From Paracoccaceae bacterium (GTDB taxonomy: Bacteria > Pseudomonadota > Alphaproteobacteria > Rhodobacterales > Rhodobacteraceae): a DNA stretch of 64,000 nt. A model generated the notes under the pieces. The model made no database searches, was not told the DNA's origin, and saw only the letters and a program-made list of their open reading frames with translations. The position numbers were made by a program, and so were the translations under genes. Every line of letters begins with the position of its first letter. Position 1 is the stretch's first letter. This document shows, piece after piece, positions 50,804-61,800 of the stretch. The DNA is taken from assembly GCA_009773375.1 (NCBI GenBank), contig WRPH01000006.1, positions 1 to 64,000 on the forward strand, written 5' to 3'.

Positions 50804-52167
50804 TGCTGCTCACCCTTTGGATTGACCCAAATTAGCAGAATAAGCCCGATCAGGAAGAGCGCGATCACCGGCGAAATCCCGATGCGCGCAGATTCGCTGA
50901 AATGCGAAACGACAGCGATCAGGAAGGGCGAGATAAAGCTGGCCACTTTTCCGGAAAGTGCAAACAAACCAAAAGCTTCGGTGGCGCGGTCCGGCGTGGT
51001 ATGGCGCACCAGCAGCGTACGCGACGCGGCTTGCAGTGGCCCGCCCGCCGCACCGATCAGCCCGCCGCAGATGTAAAAGATGATATCCGGGGTGGCAGAC
51101 CCTGCGTCCAGTGCGACGCCCCAAAGACTGTCACGGGTCATGCCGACAATGATCAGGCAGACCAATGTCAGCACCACGATCGACCACGCAATGACAAAAC
51201 GCGGGCCAAAGTGCTTGTCTAACCGACCGCCAACCCAAGACGCCAGCATCGCAGTGACACCACCCAGAATGCCGAACACGCCGATCTGCGTGATCGACCA
51301 ATCCAGCACGTTCGAGGCGTAGACCCCGCCAAAGCCGTAAAGCGCGTTCAGTGCGTCACGGTAGAACAACGATGAAAACAGATAAGCGGACAGGCTTTTG
51401 CGAAAGCGCAGGCCGCGGATCAACTCGGCCAAACTAGCGAGCGCCGCGCCAATGTGGATCTTGCTGGCGTGAACCTTCGGCTCTTTCACCCAAAGGAAGA
51501 ACGGGATCATGAACACGACATACCAAAGCGCGGTAAACGGACCGACGATACGGGTGCCTTCGCGCGCCTCTGTGTCCAGCCCGAACACCGGGTCAATCCC
51601 GATCAGCGTCTTGCCGCTGGTCGCATTTTCCGCAAACAACACCAGCATCACGATCAGGGCCAACAGCCCGCCCAAATAGCCAAAGGCAAAACCCGAGCCG
51701 GATATTTTGCCGATATCATCATGGTCGGTCAGGGTGGGCATCAGAGCGTTGGTGAAAATCGTGGTGAACTCCATGCCGATGAAGCCAAGACCAAAGGCCG
51801 CGACAGCCCAAGCCAGCATGCCCGCCTCACCTCCGGGCGTCATCCACCACAAGCCACAAGCCCCCGCGACGTAGAAGGTCGAAAAGATCCAGATCCAGAT
51901 CATGCGCCGCCCGGTGCCGTCGGCAATTGCGCCCAGGATCGGAGCAAGCACGGCAATGATCAGCGAAGCAATTGTCAGCCCGAAGCCCCAATAGGCCTGT
52001 GCTGCGGCCTTGGCGGCTTCTTCCTCCATGCCGGTGCCCATATAGTAGCCACGCGCCACCTCGGCAAAATATGGGCCGAAGATGAAGGTCAACAACAAGG
52101 TGTTGTAGGGCTGGCTGGCCCAATCGAAGAAATACCAGCCCCAGATGCGCTGCCGTGCCGTTGCCAT
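50800..52167 (-). CDS. UMF1/Atg22-like MFS transporter
   Basis: A 455-residue carrier of the UMF1 family, which relates to yeast Atg22, a vacuolar amino-acid exporter. Typical features are WGWYFFDWASQPYNTLLLTF near the start, APILGAIADGTGRRMIWIWI and QAASRTLLVRHTTPDRATEA. Substrates of the bacterial members are not firmly known; recovered wall amino acids or peptides would suit the overlapping mepA gene. The start at 52167 gives the family N-terminus; the much longer frame runs back into the thioesterase gene and is rejected. Confidence 0.87.
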   Translation of the reverse strand: MATARQRIWGWYFFDWASQPYNTLLLTFIFGPYFAEVARGYYMGTGMEEEAAKAAAQAYWGFGLTIASLIIAVLAPILGAIADGTGRRMIWIWIFSTFYVAGACGLWWMTPGGEAGMLAWAVAAFGLGFIGMEFTTIFTNALMPTLTDHDDIGKISGSGFAFGYLGGLLALIVMLVLFAENATSGKTLIGIDPVFGLDTEAREGTRIVGPFTALWYVVFMIPFFLWVKEPKVHASKIHIGAALASLAELIRGLRFRKSLSAYLFSSLFYRDALNALYGFGGVYASNVLDWSITQIGVFGILGGVTAMLASWVGGRLDKHFGPRFVIAWSIVVLTLVCLIIVGMTRDSLWGVALDAGSATPDIIFYICGGLIGAAGGPLQAASRTLLVRHTTPDRATEAFGLFALSGKVASFISPFLIAVVSHFSESARIGISPVIALFLIGLILLIWVNPKGEQQ

Positions 52168-52225
52168 TTCCTGCCCTACCGATTGATTTTTGCCAATCAA
52201 GCCTGAAATCGGCCGCTCGCGCAAG

Positions 52226-52756
52226 TTAACGTTGTGGCGGCCAAGTCCGCTGCTGATCAGCCGCGATCCAATGGCTGACCCAATCTGGCAACAGCGGGCT
52301 TTGCACTGGCTGGCCAAGCGCGGCCAGCACCTCGGCCGGGGGCACGATGCCGCCTTTCGAGGTAAACGCCGACCGCAGCAGCATGTGCGAAGTGCAATCG
52401 TCGCCGCGCCAGAAGCTTTGCTCCAGATAGGTAAACCGATCATCCCAGCCAACCACGCGGCTGACCTGCGTCACCTTTTGAAGCAGCGTCACCCTGCGGC
52501 GATAGCGCGTCGAATTCCCCGCCACGGTGATACCCCAGCCCTTGCCCTTGGCCACCTTGTCAAACCCCATCCGCACCGACATCGGAATTCGCCCCAGATC
52601 GAACAGGGTCAAGGTGCGACCGTTGTTCAACTCGCGCCACGGGTCCAGATCCCACGGCCAGATGCGATGGCTGCTGATATGCGGCTCCAGAATGCCCAGA
52701 CGCGGGGCATTGCGAAATTTCCAAAGCTCTTTGGCCATACGAACGTAAGGATACAT
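52226..52756 (-). CDS. Hotdog-fold acyl-CoA thioesterase
   Basis: A 176-residue protein of the 4-hydroxybenzoyl-CoA thioesterase-like group. Recognisable parts are WPWDLDPWRELNNGRTLTLF (the active-site region with Asp and Asn) and YRRRVTLLQKVTQVSRVVGW, followed by FTYLEQSFWRGDDCTSHMLL. It starts a run with the UMF1 carrier 58 nt downstream. Substrate chain is unknown. Confidence 0.8.
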   Translation of the reverse strand: MYPYVRMAKELWKFRNAPRLGILEPHISSHRIWPWDLDPWRELNNGRTLTLFDLGRIPMSVRMGFDKVAKGKGWGITVAGNSTRYRRRVTLLQKVTQVSRVVGWDDRFTYLEQSFWRGDDCTSHMLLRSAFTSKGGIVPPAEVLAALGQPVQSPLLPDWVSHWIAADQQRTWPPQR

Positions 52757-52881
52757 CGGGCACCTCCGGCCCTGCCCTGCCGCGCAAGGGCGCAGGCGTC
52801 AAGTAAAACGCTGCGGAAACCATTGCCCTTTGTGGGGTCTGACGTTACCTCTGCCACAATCTATTGTGGTTGGAGCCGACT

Positions 52882-53169
52882 ATGACCTCGCTGTTTCAAA
52901 TCTTGATGCTGCTGCTCGATATCGCCAAATGGATCATTCTGGCCCATATCATCATGAGTTGGCTGATCAATTTTCAGGTGCTGAACCTGCGGCAACCGGT
53001 GGTGGGGCAGCTCTGGAATGGGCTGAACCGCCTGCTTGACCCGATTTACGAACGGGTTCGGTCGGTGCTGCCGAACATGGCGGGGCTTGATCTGGCACCG
53101 CTGATCGTGCTGCTGGTGGTTTACGGCCTGCGTATCGTCCTGATCAACAACGCCGCCGCTTTCTACTGA
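52882..53169 (+). CDS. YggT family membrane protein
   Basis: A 95-residue protein with two main hydrophobic segments. Family motifs are ILAHIIMSWLINFQVLN and LLDPIYERVRSVLPNMAGLD, the PxPIYxRxRxxLP-type turn. YggT proteins are linked to division-site or osmotic functions in several bacteria and to chloroplast CCB3. The start at 52882 (MTSLFQI) is the usual family N-terminus. It is 48 nt upstream of recQ on the same strand. Confidence 0.88.
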   Translation: MTSLFQILMLLLDIAKWIILAHIIMSWLINFQVLNLRQPVVGQLWNGLNRLLDPIYERVRSVLPNMAGLDLAPLIVLLVVYGLRIVLINNAAAFY

Positions 53170-53217
53170 CCTTTACCTTTTGCAAATCCGCGTCGGTGTA
53201 AGCTGGCGGGAAAAGTG

Positions 53218-55266
53218 ATGATGTCTGATCCGCGCGCCCTGCTGCAATCCATCTTTGGCTTCCCCGGCTTTCGCCCCGGTCAGGAAGAAATCGTCGATGC
53301 GGTGATGGCGGGCCGCAACACGTTGGCAATCATGCCGACAGGGGGCGGGAAGTCCTTGTGTTTTCAAATGCCAGCCCTGTGCCGCGATGGGGTGACGGTG
53401 GTGATTTCACCGCTGATCGCCCTGATGCGGGATCAAGTGCGGTCGTTGCGCGCGGCGGGGGTCGAGGCGGGGGCGCTTACATCAGGCAATACCGATGAAG
53501 AAACAGAAGCCGTCTTCGAAGCACTGGACCAGGGGCGGCTGAAGCTGCTTTACATGGCGCCGGAACGGCTGGGCGCTGCGGCCACAACGGCGATGCTGCG
53601 CCGGATCAACTGCACGATGATCGCGGTGGATGAAGCGCATTGCGTCAGCCAGTGGGGCCATGATTTTCGCCCCGATTACCTGCGCATTGGCGAGCTGCGG
53701 CGGGCCTTGAACGTGCCGCTGGCAGCCTTTACGGCGACTGCCGACGAAGAAACCCGCGCCGAAATCGTCACGCGCCTGTTTGATGGCAAGCCACCGGAAA
53801 CCTTCCTGCGTGGCTTTGATCGCCCGAATATTCATCTGGCCTTTGCGGTCAAGGATAGCCCGCGCGACCAGATCTTGCGGTTTGCGGCAGCCCGGCGCGG
53901 GCAATCGGGCATTGTTTACTGTGCAACGCGGGCAAAAACCGAAACCCTTGCCCAAGCCCTGCGCGCCGAGGCGCATTCTGCCTGTTTTTATCATGGCGGC
54001 ATGGAGGCCGAAGAACGCCGCCGCGTCGAAATCCGCTTTCAGCAAGAAGACGGGCTGATCGTGGTGGCAACGATTGCTTTCGGCATGGGCATCGACAAAC
54101 CCGACATCCGCTGGGTGGCACACGCAGATTTGCCGAAATCAATCGAGGGCTATTATCAGGAAATCGGCCGCGCAGGGCGCGATGGCGCGGCGGCCGAGAC
54201 GATGACGCTTTATGGGCCCGACGATATCCGTCTGCGCCGCAGCCAGATCGACGAAGGCGCGGCCCCGGCCGATCGCAAGGCCGCCGATCATGGCCGTTTG
54301 AATGCCCTGCTCGGTCTGGCCGAGGCCACCGCGTGCCGCCGTCAGGTCTTGCTGGGCTATTTCGGCGAGGCCGCCGAACCCTGCGGCAACTGCGATCTGT
54401 GCGACCGTCCTGCGCTTTTGTTCGACGCCACCGATGCGGTGCGCAAGGCGCTGTCAGCGATGCTACGCACGGGTGAATGGTTCGGTGCGGGGCATCTTAT
54501 TGATATTCTTACCGGAAACTCGACCGCAAAAGTGCGCGAAAAGGGTCATGATCAATTACCTACCTTCGCCGTTGGGCGTGATTTGTCCAAACCGGCATGG
54601 GGCGCGGTGTTCCGGCAGATGATGGGGCGCGATCTGGTCCGCCCCGACCCTGACCGCTATGGCGCGCTGCGGATGACCGAGGCCGCCCGCCCGATCCTGC
54701 GCGGTGAAGCGCAGATTACCCTGCGCAAGGATACGATTGAAAAGGCCGTGCCGCGCGTGGCGGTAAAAACCTTCGTGGCGGAAGAAGACGCCAGCCTGCT
54801 TTCGGCCCTGAAAGCCAAGCGCCGCGGGCTGGCCGAGGCTGCAGGCGTGCCCGCCTATGTGATTTTCGCCGACCGCACCCTGATCGAAATGGCAGAAAAG
54901 CGCCCCGCCAGTCTGGATCAGATGATGGGGATCACCGGGGTCGGCGCGAAAAAGCTGGAAAGCTTCGGTCGGGCGTTTTTGGAGGTGATCACTGGTGCAG
55001 ATGCAGGGGGGATGCATCCGGCGCGGCGCAAACTTGCCGGGCGGGATTCCGGGCAGATCTACGACCGGCTGGCCGAAACGCAGGTGCAGCTGCAACGCGG
55101 CCCGGATGGCACCGGAAAACCGCTTTCCCTGTCGTCTGGCGCTTTGCGCAAGATTGCCGAGGCACGACCCGCAACCCTGGATGATCTGGATCGGGTCGGC
55201 GATTTGGGCCCACAAAAGATCGAACGGTTTGGCCCCGCGTTTCTTGAGGTCTTGCGCGACAGCTGA
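53218..55266 (+). CDS. recQ: ATP-dependent DNA helicase RecQ with a second HRDC-like repeat
   Basis: A 682-residue superfamily 2 helicase acting in recombination repair. Motif I IMPTGGGKSLCF, motif II VDEAHCVSQWGHDFRPDY and motif VI QEIGRAGRDG are intact. The zinc module ACRRQVLLGYFGEAAEPC continues with CDLC. An HRDC domain occupies about 525-595. A second, shorter HRDC-like repeat (LSSGALRKIAEARPATLDDL, then IERFGPAFLEVL) ends the protein. GTG 53215, ATG 53218 and ATG 53221 are all possible starts; ribosome site evidence is weak. Confidence 0.94.
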   Translation: MMSDPRALLQSIFGFPGFRPGQEEIVDAVMAGRNTLAIMPTGGGKSLCFQMPALCRDGVTVVISPLIALMRDQVRSLRAAGVEAGALTSGNTDEETEAVFEALDQGRLKLLYMAPERLGAAATTAMLRRINCTMIAVDEAHCVSQWGHDFRPDYLRIGELRRALNVPLAAFTATADEETRAEIVTRLFDGKPPETFLRGFDRPNIHLAFAVKDSPRDQILRFAAARRGQSGIVYCATRAKTETLAQALRAEAHSACFYHGGMEAEERRRVEIRFQQEDGLIVVATIAFGMGIDKPDIRWVAHADLPKSIEGYYQEIGRAGRDGAAAETMTLYGPDDIRLRRSQIDEGAAPADRKAADHGRLNALLGLAEATACRRQVLLGYFGEAAEPCGNCDLCDRPALLFDATDAVRKALSAMLRTGEWFGAGHLIDILTGNSTAKVREKGHDQLPTFAVGRDLSKPAWGAVFRQMMGRDLVRPDPDRYGALRMTEAARPILRGEAQITLRKDTIEKAVPRVAVKTFVAEEDASLLSALKAKRRGLAEAAGVPAYVIFADRTLIEMAEKRPASLDQMMGITGVGAKKLESFGRAFLEVITGADAGGMHPARRKLAGRDSGQIYDRLAETQVQLQRGPDGTGKPLSLSSGALRKIAEARPATLDDLDRVGDLGPQKIERFGPAFLEVLRDS

Positions 55267-55299
55267 AGCCCGCTACATCTTGCCGCGAAGGAGCATGCC

Positions 55300-56082
55300 A
55301 TGTTGACCGTGATTTCCCCTGCCAAGCGACTGAACGAAAAGCCGCATGACCTGCGTGGGCTTGCGCCAACGGTCCCTGCCTTTGCCAATGACGCCACCCG
55401 GCTGGCTAAGATTGCGCGCACGCTGAGCCCACAGGATTTGTGCAAGCTGATGGATATCTCGCCCGCGTTGGGTCAGCTGAACCACGACCGTTTCAAGGCC
55501 TTTACCGCCGACGCGCCGGGAGTTCCGGCGGCGTTTCTGTTTGATGGCGATACTTATGCCGGGCTGGAAGCGCGCAAAATGGACCCGGACACCCTGCGGT
55601 GGGCGCAAGGGCACTTGCGGATCTTGTCCGGCCTTTACGGACTGTTGCGGCCGTTGGACGCGATCCGGCCCTATCGGTTGGAAATGGGAAGCCGCCTTGC
55701 CAACCCCAAGGGCGATACGCTGTATGCTTATTGGGGCAAGACGATTGCCAAGGCGCTGAACACACAGGCTGACGAGGTTGGCGCGACGGCCCTGATCAAT
55801 TGCGCCTCGACCGAATATTTCAGCGCCGTCGATCCGAAGGCGTTGAAGCTGCCGGTGATCACACCGGTCTTTCTGGAAGAACGCAACGGCGAGGCGAAGA
55901 TCGTCAGTTTCTGGGCCAAAAAAGCACGCGGCGCGATGGCGCGGTTTATCGCGCTGCATCATCTGACAGACCCAGCCGATCTGCGCGGCTTTGATCTGGG
56001 CGGCTATGGCTTTCGCCCCGATCAATCCGATGCGTCACGGCTGGTGTTCAGCCGCCAGGTCGCCGAGGCACAGGCGGCTTAA
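55300..56082 (+). CDS. yaaA: Peroxide stress protein YaaA
   Basis: A 260-residue DUF328 protein. The N-terminus is MLTVISPAKRLNEKPHDL, then ALFLFDGDTYAGL-type sequence (PAAFLFDGDTYAGLEARKMD), RILSGLYGLLRPLDAIRPYR and INCASTEYFSAV. E. coli YaaA lowers free iron during H2O2 stress and protects DNA and protein. Position 33 nt after recQ on the same strand suggests joint transcription of two DNA-protection genes. Its stop overlaps that of the convergent kinase gene by 4 nt. Confidence 0.94.
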   Translation: MLTVISPAKRLNEKPHDLRGLAPTVPAFANDATRLAKIARTLSPQDLCKLMDISPALGQLNHDRFKAFTADAPGVPAAFLFDGDTYAGLEARKMDPDTLRWAQGHLRILSGLYGLLRPLDAIRPYRLEMGSRLANPKGDTLYAYWGKTIAKALNTQADEVGATALINCASTEYFSAVDPKALKLPVITPVFLEERNGEAKIVSFWAKKARGAMARFIALHHLTDPADLRGFDLGGYGFRPDQSDASRLVFSRQVAEAQAA

Positions 56083-58625
56083 GCTGCATTTTCGGCCGCA
56101 GCCTCGATCGGTCGAGCCACGGGTGGGCAGAAATCAGCCAGGGTTTCGGTGATCGCCCCCTTGCGCAACGGCTTGGTCATATAGCGGTCGATCCCCGCTG
56201 CAAGAATGGCTTCTGCGTCGCCTTCCATGGCGTGCGCCGTCAGCGCGATGATCGGCACATGTGATTTTCCGCCCTCAAGCGCGCGAATGGTGCGGGCGGC
56301 TTCGCGTCCATCCATTTCCGGCATGGAAATATCCATGAAGATCAGATCGGGCTGAAAGCTCTTGAACAGCGCAACTGCCTCTACCCCATTGTTCGCAAAC
56401 ACCAATTCAATATCAATGTCGCGGACCATCTTCTGAAACACCAACTGGTTGGTGCGGTTGTCTTCTGCCGTCAGCACCCGCATCTGGCGGCGTTCGGCCA
56501 CCGGGATTGGCTCCGCCACCGGCGGGGTTGCCGGTACAGGGGCAGCCAAGGCTTGCAGGCGGCGATAGAGATCAGCGCGCAAGATCGGCTTTTGCAAGGT
56601 GGCGGCCAGATGTTCGGCCCCCTCCGCCTCGCGCGCATTGGCGGGGCTGGAGGACAGCAGCAGGATCGGCGTGGCGATACCTTGCGCGCGGATACGGTTG
56701 GCCAGCGCCAAGCCATCCATTTCCGGCATGTCGTGATCGGTGATGATCGCGTCAAAATTTGCTGCAGCCAATGCCGCCAGCGCATCTACCCCAGAACGAC
56801 ACAGCGTTACCGAAATGCCGCAAGGCACCAATTGCCGCTCCAGTATGGTGCGGTTGATAAACTGGTCATCCACCACCAGCACCCGTTTCACCGAAATCGG
56901 CAGGCGGGGTTCTTCCGCGTCTTCGGCAATCGGCAGGGTCAAGCGGAAGCCGAAACACGATCCGCGGCCCAGATCACTGTCAACCCAAACCTCGCCCTGC
57001 ATGCGTTCGATCAGGCGTTTGGTGATGGCCAGACCCAGCCCGGTGCCTTCAAACTTGCGGTTTGACTGGCTTTCTACCTGATTGAATTCACCAAAAATAT
57101 GCGCAAGATGCTCCGGCGCTATGCCGATGCCGGTATCTTCGACGGTGATGTGCAGCTGCTGTTTGCCCGCATCGCCCTCCAGCCCGACGACGCGGATCAG
57201 AACGTGGCCCTTGTCGGTGAACTTCACCGCGTTGCCGATCAGGTTGGTCAGAATTTGCCGCAGCCGCCCCGGATCGCCGACATAGCGGGTGGGCAGGAAC
57301 ATATCGAAATCAATCATCAGGTCGATGCCCTTCTCGCGGGCACGCGGTTGCAGCAGCATGGTGATTTCGTGAATTGTGCGTTCCAGATCAAAGGGTTCTG
57401 GATGCAGCGTCAAGCGTTCTGCCTCGATCTTCGAGAAATCGAGAATATCGTTGATGATCACCAGCAACGCCTCGCCCGAGGACCGGATGGTTTCGGCAAA
57501 CAGCCGCTGTTCTTCGGACAAGGTGGTATCGCAGAGCAGTTCCGCCATCCCCACAACGCCATTCATCGGCGTGCGGATTTCATGGCTCATATTAGCGAGG
57601 AAAGCGGATTTGGCACGGCTGGCGGCTTCGGCGGCAACGCGGGCGGCTTCCAGCGCAGCCTGCTGTTCTTTCAGGTGCGTGATGTCCATCCGCAGACCAA
57701 CGCGACCACCATCCGGCGTGGCCTGATCTTGCGCGCGAATCCAGCGGCCATCGGACAGGCGCTGTTCCACCGGAGCACCCGGATTGCGATGCAGGAACAG
57801 CCGTTCAGACAGCCACTCTGCCTCGCGCCCTTTGGCATCAAGGTGCTGACCATGATCAAGGCCAAAGCGCAAGATGTCCTCGAACTTTGCCCCCGGAACC
57901 ATGGCCGGAGCGGATTCGGGGTAGATATCGCGGTAGCGTTGATTGCAGGTCAAAAGACGTTCCTCCCTGTCGAAGAGCACGAATCCGTCGGGGATCGCTT
58001 CGATGGCGGCCCAAATTCGCATTTGATCGGTGATGTTCAAGGCAAGGCTGACCATATCGCCGTCGCGGGCGCGTTGATCGACCATGCGAATCCAGCTGCC
58101 ATTGCGAAACTGCACGGTCAGCGGCTCTATCGGGTCGTGTTCCCAACGGGCGAGCATATCTGCCACCCAGACATCCGGCGTGCGGTCGCCCAGATCAATG
58201 ACACCGTTTTCGGCGGCGATGCACATCAGATCGACGTAGGGGATGCCCGGCGCAATATCTGGATCCTGAAACGCTGCCAGATAGGCGGCATTGGCGGCGA
58301 CCAGTTTCTGGCTGGCGTCAAACACCGCGAAGCCATCGGTAATGGTGTTGATGCTGTCCCAGAGCCGCCGTTCGGCCATGACCGCGACAGTATGGGCACG
58401 ATCAAGATCCTGCACAAAGCGCGATTGCTGATCCTTGAGCAGTTCGGCCTCGGACAGGGCGGATTTCACCACCTGCCGCTGCTCGACGATCTGATCTGAC
58501 AGCGACCGCGCGTGCAGGCCAAGCTTTTCGTTGGCGGCAAAAAGTTCGCGGCTCTTCTGTTCCAGCAGCCGTTCCGCTGCGAGACGTGCACGCCTTTCCT
58601 TTGCCAACCGCTCTGCGAAATCCAT
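56079..58625 (-). CDS. Soluble hybrid histidine kinase with two PAS and two receiver domains
   Basis: An 848-residue protein without membrane helices. It begins with a long coiled coil (residues 1-80, [20 protein letters not shown]). Two PAS domains follow (about 85-200 and 200-320, [20 protein letters not shown] and [20 protein letters not shown]). H348 in [13 protein letters not shown] is the phosphosite. ATP-binding boxes are [23 protein letters not shown] and [13 protein letters not shown]1 (about 583-700) has [11 protein letters not shown] and REC2 (about 717-835) has [12 protein letters not shown]. No Hpt domain is present, so phosphoryl relay to another protein is likely. Start 58625 is preferred to 58646 by family pattern. 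Confidence 0.9.
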   Translation of the reverse strand: MDFAERLAKERRARLAAERLLEQKSRELFAANEKLGLHARSLSDQIVEQRQVVKSALSEAELLKDQQSRFVQDLDRAHTVAVMAERRLWDSINTITDGFAVFDASQKLVAANAAYLAAFQDPDIAPGIPYVDLMCIAAENGVIDLGDRTPDVWVADMLARWEHDPIEPLTVQFRNGSWIRMVDQRARDGDMVSLALNITDQMRIWAAIEAIPDGFVLFDREERLLTCNQRYRDIYPESAPAMVPGAKFEDILRFGLDHGQHLDAKGREAEWLSERLFLHRNPGAPVEQRLSDGRWIRAQDQATPDGGRVGLRMDITHLKEQQAALEAARVAAEAASRAKSAFLANMSHEIRTPMNGVVGMAELLCDTTLSEEQRLFAETIRSSGEALLVIINDILDFSKIEAERLTLHPEPFDLERTIHEITMLLQPRAREKGIDLMIDFDMFLPTRYVGDPGRLRQILTNLIGNAVKFTDKGHVLIRVVGLEGDAGKQQLHITVEDTGIGIAPEHLAHIFGEFNQVESQSNRKFEGTGLGLAITKRLIERMQGEVWVDSDLGRGSCFGFRLTLPIAEDAEEPRLPISVKRVLVVDDQFINRTILERQLVPCGISVTLCRSGVDALAALAAANFDAIITDHDMPEMDGLALANRIRAQGIATPILLLSSSPANAREAEGAEHLAATLQKPILRADLYRRLQALAAPVPATPPVAEPIPVAERRQMRVLTAEDNRTNQLVFQKMVRDIDIELVFANNGVEAVALFKSFQPDLIFMDISMPEMDGREAARTIRALEGGKSHVPIIALTAHAMEGDAEAILAAGIDRYMTKPLRKGAITETLADFCPPVARPIEAAAENAA

Positions 58626-58808
58626 GCCCGTTCCGTTCCGCCACATTCTGTGAACCAGGCCGTTCTGGCCCCTGAGTCTTGGGCAATTTGGCGCAACAAA
58701 ATGAACGGCTGATTAACGTGACAAAGATCGTCAGGTTACCAAGATTGCTTGCCAACAAAGCGGGGGCCGTGTCAGACTTGCCTCGTTCATCTTGGAAGGA
58801 TTTCAGCA

Positions 58809-61800
58809 ATGCGCGGTGGTTTTGGTCGCGTCCTGTCGGGCGTATTTATCGGCTTGATTCTGTCGTTGCCCAGCACGGTTTTGGCAGACGATCTGATCCC
58901 GACCAAACGGTTTGTGCTTAGCGAAAACACCGACCTGCCCGGCGGCGATATTTCCTCGATTTTCGATACCACGCTGGAAGCCTGCCAACGCGCCTGTCTG
59001 ACCAACAAGCAATGCGAAGCGTTTACCTTCAACACCCGCAACGGGTCTTGTTTTCCGAAGTCTTCGGTAGGCGAGGCGGCGGCTTTCAACGGCGCCTATT
59101 CTGGCTATGTGCTGGCCGCCGAACCCGGAGCCGAAGCCCGCGCCAAGGCCCGGCGTGCCGAACTGAATTTCGTGATGGACTGGGAAATCTCGGCCATTAC
59201 AGAACAGGCCGCGCAACTGGCCAACAGCCACACCACCAACGGCTACTCCGCCGAAGAACATCTGGCATCAGCAGCGGATGCAGAGGCGAATGGCGATTAT
59301 TCCTGGGCTTCGGCCTATACCGGTGCCGCGCTGAACCTGACCGATTCCGCCAATGACTGGGCGGAATATGCGCGGTTGTTGCTGGCGGCGGGGCAAGCCT
59401 CGGGCGATCAGCAGCGCAACTTCCTTGACCGCGCCTATTATGCAGCGGTGAACGCCTATTTGCGCGCCGACAGCAAGGCGTTGCAGCACACCATCCTGTT
59501 GACGATGGGCGACGCGCTGGAGCGGATCGACCGCGGCCGCGACAAGGTGCAGGCGCTGCGACTGGCGCAATCCTTGCAGCCGCGGGACGATACCTCGGCG
59601 GCGCTGGATGATGCGATTGGCAAATATGGCTTCCGCATTGTCGAAAATTTTGTCGAATCCGATTCCGCCCGCCCGCGCATCTGCGTGAGCTTCTCGGAAC
59701 AGTTGGTTAAATCGGGCGTGGATTATGCCAATTTCGTGCAACTGCCGGATGCGGGCATGACCGTGACCACCGATGGCTGGCAACAGTTATGTGTTGAAGG
59801 CGTCACCCATGGGTCGCGCAATACCCTGACTTTCCGCGAAGGCCTGCCTGCCAATGATGGTCAGGCTCTGGCGAAATCGGTGGATATCACCGCCTATGTC
59901 CGCGACCGCAGCCCCGGCATGCGCTTTCCGGGTCGTGGCTATGTGCTGCCCCGCACGGGCGCGGCGGCGATTCCGGTGGAAACCGTGAACACCGAAAAGC
60001 TGAACCTGTCGCTGTATCGCGTCACCGACCGTAACCTGTTGCGGTCGCTGCAAAATGGCTACCTCGGTGCGCCGATGCCCGAATATCAGGAATATGATTT
60101 CGAAAGCCAGATCGGATCGGAAATCTGGACTGGCACCGGCTCCGTCACGCAAGAGGTGAATGTCGATGTCACCACCCGTCTGCCGCTGGATGAGGCTTTG
60201 AAGGATCAGCCCGCGGGCATCTACGCGCTGCGGGCGGGCGTTCCGGGCGTCGATCCCTATGTAATTCCGGCAAGCTGGCAGTGGTTCGTGGTGTCTGATC
60301 TGGGGCTGACCACGATGTCGGGCGTCGATGGCCTGCACGTCTTCGTGCGCAGCCTTGGTTCGGCTGCGGCGAAATCGGGCGTGACGGTTGAATTGCTGTC
60401 CACCGCCAACGAGGTGCTGGCCACCGCGCAAACCGATGCGCAGGGCTACGCCAAATTCGACGCCGCCTTGGCTTTGGGCACTGGCGCGCAGGCTCCGGCC
60501 CTGGTGGTTGCGCGTGATGGCGATACCGATCTGGCCTTCCTGTCGCTGACCGACCCCGAATTCGATCTGTCGGATCGCGGCGTTGAAGGGCGCGAAGCTG
60601 CCCCCCCGGTTGATGTGTTTCTGACCACCGATCGCGGCGCTTACCGTGCGGGAGAAACCATCTATGCCACCGCGCTGACCCGCGATGCCAATACCGAAGC
60701 GCTGGAAAGCCTGCCACTGACCGCGATTCTGAAACGCCCCGATGGGGTGGAATATTCCCGCGCTTTGGTGAATGACAGCGGTGCGGGCGGCCATGTCTTT
60801 GCGCTGTCGGTTGGTGGCAATGCCCCGCGCGGCGTCTGGACGCTGCAGGTTTTTGCCGATCTGGAAGCCGCCGCGCTGCAATCCAAAACGGTGCTTGTGG
60901 AAGACTTTCTGCCGGAACGGATTGATTTCACGCTTGATCTTGGTGGCCAGCCGATCCGCTTGGGCGACTTGCCGCAACTGGCGGTCGAGGCGAAATATTT
61001 GTTCGGTGCGCCGGGGGCTGATCTGGCGATTGAAGGCGAAGTGCTGCTGCGCGCGGCCAAGGAACTGAAAGCCTGGCCCGGCTACGTCTTTGGCCGCCAT
61101 GACGCGCCATTTGACGCACAACTGAATTCGTTTGGCGACGTGAAGACTGATGCCGATGGCAAGGCCACGGTCGATCTATTGCTGCCCGAGGTGGAAGATC
61201 CCGGCCGCCCGCTGGAAATGCGTGCAACCGTGCGGATCGCCGAAGGCTCGGGTCGCCCGGTGGAACGTCAGGTCAGCACGTTACTGGCACCGTCTTCCGA
61301 TCTGATCGGGGTGAAGCCGATGTTCGAGGACGTAGTTGCCGAAGGCAGCGAGGCGCGGTTCAGCCTGATCGGCATCAACGCCGAAACTAGGCTGACGCCG
61401 ATGCAGATCAAGTGGACGATCACCCGGATCGAGACGAATTATCAATGGTATCAATCGGGTGGTAACTGGAACTGGGAACCTGTCACCAGCCGCAGCAAGG
61501 TTGCGGAAGGCACCACCGATCTGGGCGACAGTGCGACGGAAATCGCCGCTGCCGTGAAATGGGGCGAATACGAACTGCTGGTGGAACGCAGCGATGGCGC
61601 GCAAGCCGCGACCTCGACCACCTTCTATGCCGGCTGGTATGCCCCCGCCGACGCCACGGAATCACCCGACACGCTGGAACTGTCGCTGGACAAACCGGCC
61701 TATAAATCCGGCGATACCGCCACGCTGCGTCTGGTGCCGCGCGCGACTGGCACGGCTTTGATCACCGTGCTGTCAAACCGTCTGGTGTCGATGCAGGCGG

